A stretch of 56,978 nt of DNA from the NCBI RefSeq assembly GCF_023184515.1, contig NZ_JAAHBP010000028.1:1-56978 (forward strand), read 5' to 3'. The position numbers were made by a program, and so were the translations under genes. Numbering within the stretch: the stretch's first letter is position 1; the number at the start of each line of letters is the position of its first letter. The DNA comes from Streptomyces sp. D2-8. GTDB taxonomy: Bacteria > Actinomycetota > Actinomycetes > Streptomycetales > Streptomycetaceae. Of the stretch, positions 49,821-56,978 are shown in pieces. The notes below the pieces were generated by a model. The model saw nothing but the letters and a program-made list of their open reading frames with translations, did not search any database and was not told where the DNA came from.

Positions 49821-51623
49821 ATGCATCCCGACCGTGAAGCCCCCTGGACCCCGCCGGCCGACTCGAAGCAGGAGCCCCGGCAGGTCCGCCGCATCCTCGG
49901 CCTCTTCCGCCCCTACCGGGGCCGCCTCGGAATCGTCGGCCTGCTGGTCGGTGCCGCGTCACTGGTCTCGGTCGCCACGCCCTTCCTGCTGAAGGAGATC
50001 CTCGACGTCGCGATCCCCGAAGGGCGCACGGGCCTGCTCAGCCTGCTCGCCCTCGGCATGATCCTCAGCGCCGTCCTCACCAGCGTCTTCGGAGTCCTCC
50101 AGACCCTGATCTCCACGACGGTCGGCCAGCGCGTCATGCACGACCTGCGCACTGCCGTCTACGGCCGGCTCCAGCGCATGTCCCTGGCCTTCTTCACCCG
50201 CACGCGCACCGGCGAGGTGCAGTCCCGCATCGCCAACGACATCGGCGGCATGCAGGCCACCGTCACCTCCACCGCGACCTCCCTGGTCTCCAACCTCACA
50301 AGCGTGATCGCCACGATCGTCGCGATGATCGTCCTCGACTGGCGCCTGACGGTCGTCTCGCTGCTGTTGCTGCCGGTGTTCGTGTGGATCAGCCGCCGCG
50401 TCGGCAACGAACGCCGGAAGATCACCACCCAGCGCCAGAAGCAGATGGCCGCCATGGCCGCCACCGTCACCGAGTCGCTCTCCGTCAGCGGCATCCTGCT
50501 CGGCCGCACGATGGGCCGCTCCGACTCGCTGACGAAGTCCTTCTCCGACGAGTCCGAGGAACTCGTCGACCTGGAGGTGCGGTCGAACATGGCCGGCCGG
50601 TGGCGCATGGCCGTCATCACGATCGTCATGGCCGCCCTGCCCGCCGTCATCTACTGGACCGCCGGCATGGCCTTCCAGCTGGGCGGCCCCGCGGTCTCCA
50701 TCGGCACGATCGTCGCCTTCGTCTCGCTCCAGCAGGGCCTGTTCCGCCCGGCCGTGAGCCTGCTGTCGACCGGTGTGCAGATCCAGACCTCACTCGCCCT
50801 GTTCCAGCGCATCTTCGAGTACCTCGACCTGCCGATCGACATCACCGAGCGCCCCGACCCGGTCCGCCTCGACCGCGTCAAGGGCGAGGTCCGCTTCGAG
50901 AACGTCTCCTTCGGCTACGACGGCAAGGGCGGCCCGGTCCTCGACGGCATCGACCTCACCGTTCCGGCCGGCGGCAGCCTCGCGATCGTCGGCCCCACCG
51001 GAGCCGGCAAGTCCACCCTCGGCTATCTCGTGCCCCGGCTCTACGACGTGACCGGCGGCCGCGTCACCCTCGACGGGGTCGACGTCCGCGACCTCGACTT
51101 CGACACCCTGGCGCGCGCGGTCGGCGTCGTCTCGCAGGAGACGTACCTCTTCCACGCCTCGGTCGCCGACAACCTGCGCTTCGCCAAGCCCGACGCCACC
51201 GACGAGGAACTCCACCAGGCGGCGAAGGCGGCGCAGATCCACGACCACATCGCGGCCCTGCCCGACGGTTACGACACCGTCGTCGGCGAGCGCGGCCACC
51301 GCTTCTCCGGCGGTGAGAAACAGCGCCTGGCCATCGCCCGCACCATCCTGCGCGACCCGCCGGTGCTCATCCTCGACGAGGCCACCAGCGCGCTGGACAC
51401 CCGGACCGAGGCCGCCGTCCAGGACGCCATCGACGCTCTGTCGGCCAACCGCACCACCGTCACCATCGCCCACCGGCTGTCCACCGTGCGCGGCGCCGAC
51501 CAGATCGTGGTCCTCGACTCGGGCCGCGCGGTCGAACGCGGCACACACGAGGAGCTCCTGGAGGAGGGCGGCCGGTACGCGGCGCTGGTACGCCGGGACG
51601 CCCAACTGGAACCGACAAGATGA
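49821..51623 (+). CDS. Homodimer-type ABC exporter (multidrug)
   Basis: A 600-residue half-transporter with six helices (about 33-310) and a fully canonical ATPase: GPTGAGKST Walker A near 395, VVSQETYLF Q-loop, FSGGEKQRLAIAR signature, LILDEATSALD Walker B and TIAHRLST H-loop. It should work as a homodimer in efflux, unlike the asymmetric pair at 42176-45792. A TAGGAG site precedes the ATG. Controlled by the divergent MarR protein. Confidence 0.93.
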   Translation: MHPDREAPWTPPADSKQEPRQVRRILGLFRPYRGRLGIVGLLVGAASLVSVATPFLLKEILDVAIPEGRTGLLSLLALGMILSAVLTSVFGVLQTLISTTVGQRVMHDLRTAVYGRLQRMSLAFFTRTRTGEVQSRIANDIGGMQATVTSTATSLVSNLTSVIATIVAMIVLDWRLTVVSLLLLPVFVWISRRVGNERRKITTQRQKQMAAMAATVTESLSVSGILLGRTMGRSDSLTKSFSDESEELVDLEVRSNMAGRWRMAVITIVMAALPAVIYWTAGMAFQLGGPAVSIGTIVAFVSLQQGLFRPAVSLLSTGVQIQTSLALFQRIFEYLDLPIDITERPDPVRLDRVKGEVRFENVSFGYDGKGGPVLDGIDLTVPAGGSLAIVGPTGAGKSTLGYLVPRLYDVTGGRVTLDGVDVRDLDFDTLARAVGVVSQETYLFHASVADNLRFAKPDATDEELHQAAKAAQIHDHIAALPDGYDTVVGERGHRFSGGEKQRLAIARTILRDPPVLILDEATSALDTRTEAAVQDAIDALSANRTTVTIAHRLSTVRGADQIVVLDSGRAVERGTHEELLEEGGRYAALVRRDAQLEPTR

Positions 51624-51666
51624 AAATATGCCAGGTTTATGGCGATATGCGGGTTACCGTGCCCGC

Positions 51667-52512
51667 ATGCAGAAGAACACTCCGCCACGGAGCACGATTC
51701 GACTGACGCGCCGGGGCCGCATCGCCCTCGTCGCGACCGGAGCCGTCGTGGTCGGTACCGCCGTGGCGGTGCCGCTGCTGACCCTGGGGACCGAGGAGGA
51801 AGGCCGGCCCACGACCCTGGCCGTCCCGGAGGGCTGGCGCGCGAGCCAGGTCTACGCGGCCGTCGACAAGGCCCTCGCCCTGCCCGCCGGCAGCACCCGG
51901 AAGTCCCTCGCGAAGGCCGCGCTGAAGCTGCCCAACGACGCCGAGGGCAATCCGGAGGGCTACCTCTTCCCGGCCACCTATCCGCTCCAGGAGCAGACCA
52001 CGCCGGACAAGCTGCTCGCGCTCATGGTCGACACCGCGAACGAGAAGTTCAACGTCGCGCCCATCGCCGCCGGGGCGCAGCGCAACGCCATGAACGTGTA
52101 TCAGGCCGTCACCATCGCCAGCATCGTCCAGGCGGAGGCGGCCACCCGGGCCGACATGGGCAAGGTGGCCCGGGTCATCTTCAACCGCCTCGAACGCGGC
52201 ATGCCGCTGCAGATGGACTCCACCATCAACTACGCCCTGGGCCGTTCCACCCTCCGTACGGCGGAGAAGGACACCCGGATCGACAGCCCCTACAACTCGT
52301 ACCAGCGCATGGGCCTGCCGCCCACGCCCATCGACAATCCCGGCGATGAGGCGATGCGCGCGGCCGTCAACCCGCCCCCGGGCGACTGGCTGTACTTCGT
52401 CACGGTCCGCCCGGGCGACACCCGCTTCACCGCGGACTACCAGGAACACCAGCGCAATGTCGCGGAGTTCAATGCGGAGGCGAAGAAGAGCGGGGCGAAG
52501 GCGGCCGGGTGA
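51667..52512 (+). CDS. MltG/YceG-like endolytic murein transglycosylase
   Basis: A 281-residue protein: a basic N-terminus, one membrane helix (about 18-42), then the YceG domain. VTIASIVQAEAATRADMGKVARVIFNRL holds the catalytic Glu of the IV-x-x-E motif, and PLQMDSTINYALG is typical. It would cut nascent glycan strands to set their length. Here the LysM-like N-terminal part of larger MltGs is reduced. No ribosome binding site is visible; ATG 51628 in frame is an alternative and would add a TTA codon. It follows the exporter stop by 43 bases of AT-rich sequence. Confidence 0.82.
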   Translation: MQKNTPPRSTIRLTRRGRIALVATGAVVVGTAVAVPLLTLGTEEEGRPTTLAVPEGWRASQVYAAVDKALALPAGSTRKSLAKAALKLPNDAEGNPEGYLFPATYPLQEQTTPDKLLALMVDTANEKFNVAPIAAGAQRNAMNVYQAVTIASIVQAEAATRADMGKVARVIFNRLERGMPLQMDSTINYALGRSTLRTAEKDTRIDSPYNSYQRMGLPPTPIDNPGDEAMRAAVNPPPGDWLYFVTVRPGDTRFTADYQEHQRNVAEFNAEAKKSGAKAAG

Positions 52513-52536
52513 GAGCCGCGCGGGATCCGGCCCGTG

Positions 52537-53613
52537 TCACGCCGCGGCCGGCTCCCGTGCCAGCAGCCGCCTGATGTCCCGTACGGCCGCGCGGCCGGCC
52601 CGGTTGGCTCCGATCGTGCTGGCCGACGGCCCGTAGCCGATCAGATGGACGCGGGGGTCCGCAGCCGCGTGTGTGCCGTCCATGCGGATACCGCCGCCCG
52701 GGGCGCGCAGCCGCAGCGGGGCGAGATGGTCGAGGGCGGCGCGGAAGCCGGTGGCCCAGAGGATGACGTCGGCGTCGATGTGCCGGCCGTCCTCCCAGTC
52801 CACCCCCGTGGGCGTGATGCGGTCGAACATCGGCTGCCGGTCGAGCCCCCCGTCCTCGATGCCCTGTGAGATCGCGTCGTTGAGCGGCAGCCCGGTGACC
52901 GAGACGACACTGCGGGGCGGCAGTCCCTGCCGTACCCGTTCCTCGACGAGCGCGACCGCCGCGCGGCCCGCGTCCTCGTCGAAGGGACCCTCGCGGAAGA
53001 CGGGCGGGCGCCGCGTGACCCAGGTGGTGGCCGCCGCGTACGAGGCGATCTCCAGCAGATGCTGGGTGCCCGACGCGCCGCCGCCCACCACCACGACCCG
53101 CCGCCCGGCGAACTCCTCGGGCCCGGGGTACTGGGCGGTGTGCAACTGCCGTCCCCGGAAGGTCTCCTGGCCCGGATAGCGCGGCCAGAAGGGCCGGTCC
53201 CAGGTGCCGGTCGCGTTGATCAGCGCCCGCGCCGACCACACGCCGACCGAGGTCTCCACGAGCAGTCGCCCACCGGAGCCCTCGCGCACGGCCCGTACGT
53301 CCACCGGGCGCCTGACCCGCAGGTCGAAGGTCCGCTCGTAACGGTCGAAGTACTCGCTGATCACCTCGGCGGACGGCCGCGAAGGGTCCGCGTCCGTGAG
53401 CTCCATGCCCGGCAGGGCGTGCATCCCGTGCACCTTGCCGTACGTCAGCGACGGCCACCGGAACTGCCAGGCGCCACCGGGGCCGGGGGAGTGGTCCAGC
53501 ACGACGACGTCGCGGTCCGGCTCGAAACCGGATCGCCGCAGGTGATAGGCGCCGGCCAGACCGGCCTGACCAGCGCCTATGACGACTACCTCGACCTCGC
53601 GCGTGTTGTTCAC
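52537..53613 (-). CDS. FMO-like NAD(P)-binding flavoprotein
   Basis: A 358-residue flavoprotein with GAGQAG (FAD, near residue 14), the flavin monooxygenase signature FRGRQLHTAQY (FxGxxxHxxxY) and a second VVVVGGGASG nucleotide motif. Near the C-terminus are ATGFRAALDHLAPL and HLIGYGPSAS. It fits the short CzcO/trimethylamine-monooxygenase-like group that oxygenates N or S in small molecules. GTG 53613 starts the first Rossmann strand immediately (NNTREVEVVVIG). It is convergent with the MltG-like gene and divergent from the serine hydrolase. Confidence 0.88.
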   Translation of the reverse strand: MNNTREVEVVVIGAGQAGLAGAYHLRRSGFEPDRDVVVLDHSPGPGGAWQFRWPSLTYGKVHGMHALPGMELTDADPSRPSAEVISEYFDRYERTFDLRVRRPVDVRAVREGSGGRLLVETSVGVWSARALINATGTWDRPFWPRYPGQETFRGRQLHTAQYPGPEEFAGRRVVVVGGGASGTQHLLEIASYAAATTWVTRRPPVFREGPFDEDAGRAAVALVEERVRQGLPPRSVVSVTGLPLNDAISQGIEDGGLDRQPMFDRITPTGVDWEDGRHIDADVILWATGFRAALDHLAPLRLRAPGGGIRMDGTHAAADPRVHLIGYGPSASTIGANRAGRAAVRDIRRLLAREPAAA

Positions 53614-53785
53614 GTTTCTACTAACCGGGGCGGGGCCGTGGATCTTCCCTCCATGGATCCTCCCGGCGGGCCCGCGTGGCTCCGAACGAGTGGACTCCGC
53701 TGCCCGCGGACCGCAAGGCGGTCTCCGCCACGGGTGCGGGTGTGATGTTCCTTGCGTCCCGCCCCCTCCGGAAGAGGCGCCCTCC

Positions 53786-54988
53786 ATGCGACGTACTCCC
53801 TCCCGCCGTCTGTTCGCCGCGGCACTGCTCGTGGCGTCCGTGCTGGCCCCGATGGCGACGATGCCCGCCACGGCCGCCCCGGCCACCGGCACCGCCCGGC
53901 ACGCCCACGACGACGCCCCGCGGCACGGTCTCGGACCCGAGCTCACCGAACGGCTCGACCGGGCCGTCGCGGAGGTCCGCGAGCAGGCCGGCATCCCCGG
54001 TGTCGTCGTCGGACTGTGGATGCCGGGCAGAGGAAGCTACGTCCGCGCGACCGGCGTGGCCGACACCGTCACCCGCATGCCGATGACCGCCGACTCCTAC
54101 GTCCGGATCGGCAGCGAGACCAAGACCTTCACGGTCACCGCGCTGCTCGAACTCGTCGATGAGGGCCGGATCGCGCTGGACGACCCGATCGCGACGTACG
54201 TCCGGGGCGTGCCCAACGGCCACCGGATCACGCTGCGCCAGCTCGCCGGGATGCGCAGCGGCCTGTTCCCGTACACCGCCGACGCCGACTTCATCCACGA
54301 CCTGCTGAGCGACCCGGAGCGCTACTTCAACCCCCGCGAGGTGCTCACCTACGGCTTCCGGCACCCGAACACCTTCGGGCCGGGCGAGGACTTCCAGTAC
54401 TCCAACTCCAACCTCGTCCTGCTGGGCCTGGTGATCGAGAAGGTCACCGGTCGCAAGCTCGCCGACGTCATCCACGAGCGGGTGCTCCGCCCGGCCGGCC
54501 TGCGCCACACCCTGTTCCCGCAGGACGACGAGTTCCCCGAGCCACACCCGCGCGGCTACACCGACCAGACGCTCAGCGGCGAGGTCGAGGACGTCACGAA
54601 CTGGAACCCCAGCTGGGCCTGGGCGGCCGGGGCGATGATCTCGGACCTGCACGACCTGCGCCGTTGGGCGAAGGTCGTGGCCACCGGCGAGCTGCTCAGT
54701 CCGGAGACCCAGGCCCAGCGCCTCCGGATGCTGCCCACCGGCTACCCCGGGACCGACTACGGCCTCGGCATCTTCGAGACCAACGGCTGGATCGGCCACA
54801 ACGGCTCGATCCCGGGCTACGAGACCGTGACCGTCTATCTGCCCGCGCAGCAGGCCACGCTGGTCGTCATGATCAACACGGATGTCCAGGTCGGGGGTCA
54901 GGAGCCGTCCACGCTGCTCGCCCGGGCGATCACCGCGGTCGCGACCCCCGGCAACGTCTACGACGGCTCGGTCGTCACCAGGCCGTGA
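53786..54988 (+). CDS. Secreted class C beta-lactamase/DD-peptidase-like serine hydrolase
   Basis: A 400-residue exported protein: Sec-type signal (RRTPSRRLFAAALLVASVL, cleavage near TATAAPA), then the serine-hydrolase core with Ser110-xx-Lys113 (GSETKTF), Tyr205-Ser-Asn207 (YSNSN) and His338-Asn-Gly340 in the KTG position. The HxG form is typical of DD-carboxypeptidase/esterase relatives rather than true beta-lactamases. It acts outside the cell on peptidoglycan peptides or esters. The site is GAAGAGG. Its 172-base divergent gap with the flavoprotein shows no clear promoter. Confidence 0.9.
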   Translation: MRRTPSRRLFAAALLVASVLAPMATMPATAAPATGTARHAHDDAPRHGLGPELTERLDRAVAEVREQAGIPGVVVGLWMPGRGSYVRATGVADTVTRMPMTADSYVRIGSETKTFTVTALLELVDEGRIALDDPIATYVRGVPNGHRITLRQLAGMRSGLFPYTADADFIHDLLSDPERYFNPREVLTYGFRHPNTFGPGEDFQYSNSNLVLLGLVIEKVTGRKLADVIHERVLRPAGLRHTLFPQDDEFPEPHPRGYTDQTLSGEVEDVTNWNPSWAWAAGAMISDLHDLRRWAKVVATGELLSPETQAQRLRMLPTGYPGTDYGLGIFETNGWIGHNGSIPGYETVTVYLPAQQATLVVMINTDVQVGGQEPSTLLARAITAVATPGNVYDGSVVTRP

Positions 54989-55047
54989 CGCACGGATCCC
55001 CCGGCGTGGCCCGGGCAAGCCCCGGCGCGTGCGTCAGGATGGAGGGC

Positions 55048-55470
55048 ATGTCAGATGTCTTCACCACCCGAGTTCTGAACGTCAGCACCGGTGCCGCCGA
55101 GAGGGTCCTCGACATCACCGGCGACTGCGAGTCCTTCCTGCGGGAGGCGGCGGCCGGCCGCGACGGGCTCCTCAACGTCTTCGTCCCGCACGCCACGGCC
55201 GGCATCGCCGTCCTGGAGACCGGCGCCGGCAGTGACGACGACCTCCTGGCCGCGCTGCACACCCTGCTGCCCGCCGACGACCGCTGGCAGCACCGGCACG
55301 GCAGTCCCGGCCACGGCCGCGACCACGTCCTGCCCGCCCTCGTCCCGCCCCACGCGACCCTGCCGGTGCTGGGCGGCCGGCTGGAGCTCGGCACCTGGCA
55401 GTCGGTGTGCCTGGTGGACACCAACAAGGACAATCCGGAACGGAAGGTGCGCCTGAGTTTCCTGGGGTGA
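55048..55470 (+). CDS. YjbQ-family protein
   Basis: A 140-residue YjbQ-fold protein with VFVPHATAGIAVLETG near 45-60 and a C-terminal RLELGTWQSVCLVDTNKDNPERKV. Family members were linked to a secondary thiamine-phosphate synthase activity and use conserved His and Glu residues, visible here as PHATAG and the later HGRDHVLPAL. The ATG has GGAGGG close by. It follows the serine hydrolase by 59 bases. Confidence 0.85.
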   Translation: MSDVFTTRVLNVSTGAAERVLDITGDCESFLREAAAGRDGLLNVFVPHATAGIAVLETGAGSDDDLLAALHTLLPADDRWQHRHGSPGHGRDHVLPALVPPHATLPVLGGRLELGTWQSVCLVDTNKDNPERKVRLSFLG

Positions 55471-55616
55471 GTGCGGCCCCGGTGCCCCGGCCCGCCGGTC
55501 GGCTGCCCCGCGTGGCCCCGGCATGCCGTGACGCCCGCCCGTAATGCCCGTATCCTCATCAATGCCAGATTCTCTTCCGAGCAGCGGATTCACCGCGGGC
55601 GCAAGTGAGGCGAAGC

Positions 55617-56978
55617 GTGGTTCGGTCCGGCGAGGGACCCAGGCCGGCGGGGCGTGCGACGGACGGCACGGGGCCCGCCAGTCTTCGCGAGCTGTTCCTC
55701 CAGGGCGAGCCGGTCGGGACGGGCGTGCGGACGTCCATCCTGAACTCGTGGCAGCGCTGCCGGTCCCTGGGCCTCTCCCCGGACACGTCCGACCTGCCCT
55801 ACCGGGAGGACTTCGACGCGGGCGCCCGTATCGTCCGGGCGGCCGTGCCGGTGCTCGACCGGCTGCAGGCCACGTTCGCCGGCTGCCAGGTCAACATCTC
55901 GGTCGCCGACGCGAACGGTACGGTCCTGCTGCGCCGCTTCGGGGACCCGTCGATGGCCAGGAGCCTCCCGGCCATCCAGGTCGTCCCGGGGTTCGTGTTC
56001 GCCGAGCAGGTCGCCGGCACCAACGGCATCGGGCTGGCCCTGGCGGAACGGCAGCTCATCCGCGTGTACGGCGCCGAGCACTTCGCGGAGCGCTCCCAGC
56101 AGAGCGCCTGCGTCGCGCTGCCCGTCCGTGATCCGCTCAGCGGGCGCATCGAGGGCGTTCTGTGCCTCGGCTATCCGCGTGGCTTCGAGCGGCCCGCACT
56201 GGGTGTCGCGATCCGCAGGGCGGCCGAGGGCATCGAACGGCGGCTGCTCGGGCAGAGCTCCGCGCGCGAGCGGGCCCTGCTGCGGACGTACCTGGCGACC
56301 GGGGCGGCCGAGACCGCCGGTCTGCGCCGCGGTGTGGCGTTGGACGCGCTGGCGAACCAGTTCCACCCCCGTGACCAGGCGGTCCTGAGGGAGAAGGCCG
56401 CGGAGCTGATCTCCGGTGCGCAGCGGGGTGCTGCCGACGTGACCCTGCCCGACGGCCAGCGGGTGACGCTCGTGAGCCGTCCGGTGACGAGCGGCTCCGG
56501 CGTGCGGGGCATGGTCATCGAGGCCGTGCTGCCCGGTTCCCCGGTGGGGGAGCCGCTCGGCATACCGCACCAGACGGACGAACTGTCCGGCCTCACCGCC
56601 CCGGCCTCCGCCGCGCGCCAGGCGATCACCCTGCCGTCCGGGCACCTCACCACGGCCTCCGGCCCGGCCGTCACGGCCACCGGGGACGCCGGGCCAGTGG
56701 GACCCGGCGGTCCCCGTGCCACCGCAGGGCCCGGCACGACCGTGACGGCGGACGGCGAACCGACTCCCGCGGCCCCCACCGGGGCGGACGGCGGCCCGAC
56801 CCCAGCCGAGCCCGTGACGTCGGACAGCGGCGGGAGCGGCGCGGCGGACAGCCGCCACAGCATCGCCGAGTCCGCTGCGGCGGAGGGCGACCGGACCTCC
56901 GCCGAGCCTGACGCGGCGGACGGCGACCGGTCCGCCGCGAAGTCCGTCACCGCGGACAGCCGCCACAGCATCGCCGAG
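55617..56978 (+). CDS. GAF-domain regulator with low-complexity insert (truncated by window end)
   Basis: 454 codons are present with no stop. The N-terminus PASLRELFLQGEPVG and SILNSWQRCRSLGLSP is typical of AcoR-like and related Streptomyces GAF regulators. A GAF domain spans about 80-210 (VNISVADANGTVLLRRFG, AGTNGIGLALAE, VRDPLSGRIEGVLCLGYP). From about residue 330 the protein becomes a Thr/Ala/Pro/Gly/Asp-rich stretch with tandem repeats to the window edge. A Fis-type helix-turn-helix would be expected beyond. GTG 55617 has GAGG six bases upstream; an ATG at 55562 is out of frame. Confidence 0.8.
   Translation, partial: MVRSGEGPRPAGRATDGTGPASLRELFLQGEPVGTGVRTSILNSWQRCRSLGLSPDTSDLPYREDFDAGARIVRAAVPVLDRLQATFAGCQVNISVADANGTVLLRRFGDPSMARSLPAIQVVPGFVFAEQVAGTNGIGLALAERQLIRVYGAEHFAERSQQSACVALPVRDPLSGRIEGVLCLGYPRGFERPALGVAIRRAAEGIERRLLGQSSARERALLRTYLATGAAETAGLRRGVALDALANQFHPRDQAVLREKAAELISGAQRGAADVTLPDGQRVTLVSRPVTSGSGVRGMVIEAVLPGSPVGEPLGIPHQTDELSGLTAPASAARQAITLPSGHLTTASGPAVTATGDAGPVGPGGPRATAGPGTTVTADGEPTPAAPTGADGGPTPAEPVTSDSGGSGAADSRHSIAESAAAEGDRTSAEPDAADGDRSAAKSVTADSRHSIAE
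56844..56978. repeat. Coding repeats at the window end
   Basis: The 27-base sequence coding ADSRHSIAE occurs identically at 56844-56870 and 56952-56978, a period of 108 bases. Between them GCGGCGGA(G/C)GGCGACCGG also occurs twice. These are in-frame minisatellite-like repeats inside the GAF gene; the array may continue beyond the window. Confidence 0.75.

Noticed and set aside
49821..51623. Possible second asymmetric ABC half
   Set aside because: All ATPase motifs are canonical and no partner is adjacent, so it is an ordinary homodimeric exporter.
1..56978. tRNA, rRNA, riboswitch, CRISPR, insertion sequence or phage genes
   Set aside because: No cloverleaf, regularly spaced direct repeats with spacers, transposase motifs or flanking target repeats seen on reading both strands.

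Overview
The window is very GC-rich, with coding regions that strongly favour G or C at third codon positions, frequent GTG starts, and a gene set typical of Streptomyces or a close relative. Lineage markers include a four-gene conservon (cvnABCD), a DUF5709 protein, an MpaB-family oxygenase, a type B L31 protein, and a MarR/ABC exporter pair. The content is mostly chromosomal metabolism, repair, envelope and regulation. I see no phage, transposase, CRISPR array, rRNA or tRNA.

Layout. 1-6300: a TenA-like protein, a succinate-semialdehyde-type dehydrogenase with a small trailing gene, and a minus-strand run of thioredoxin reductase-like protein, ATP-dependent DNA ligase and NUDIX protein. This run is divergent from a leaderless XRE-cupin regulator. 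6400-9700: a coupled catabolic operon (quinone oxidoreductase and two acyl-CoA dehydrogenases) closed by a good terminator. 9800-14300: a secreted phosphodiesterase, a small membrane protein, a phosphodiester glycosidase, a methyltransferase-NUDIX fusion, a DUF5519-like protein and the ruins of an N-acetylmuramoyl-L-alanine amidase. 14500-18500: the xylose locus (ROK repressor, xylB, xylA) around a divergent control region with dyad symmetry.

18600-27060: a Pro/Ser-repeat membrane protein and an operon of SNF2-type helicase, SWIM zinc-finger protein and GNAT enzyme, each joined by a 4-base stop/start overlap. The GNAT reading frame runs antisense through its neighbour. Small hypothetical genes, an MpaB-type oxygenase and a methyltransferase follow. 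27200-34430: an MHYT membrane sensor, the complete conservon (sensor-like kinase, roadblock, DUF742, GTPase), a PPOX flavoprotein, an extra roadblock paralogue and a DUF6397-like protein. 34500-42000: a VOC protein, Fpg/Nei glycosylase, DMT transporter, TesB thioesterase, DUF3516-type DEAD helicase, YdjM-like membrane hydrolase, L31B and DUF5709.

42100-56978: an ABC exporter pair whose two halves carry complementary degenerate ATPase sites, a secreted PNGase A-like amidase, a dicarboxylate symporter, a MarR-regulated ABC exporter, an MltG-like transglycosylase, an FMO-like flavoprotein, a secreted serine hydrolase, a YjbQ protein and a GAF regulator truncated by the window end.

The most unusual items are the SNF2/SWIM/GNAT operon, the asymmetric ABC pair, the broken amidase, an evenly spaced CTCAGGG repeat operator, a strong G-quadruplex motif between divergent genes, and a dctA leader hairpin whose loop is complementary to its own ribosome binding site. 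Functions are inferred from motifs read by eye. No database search was possible.
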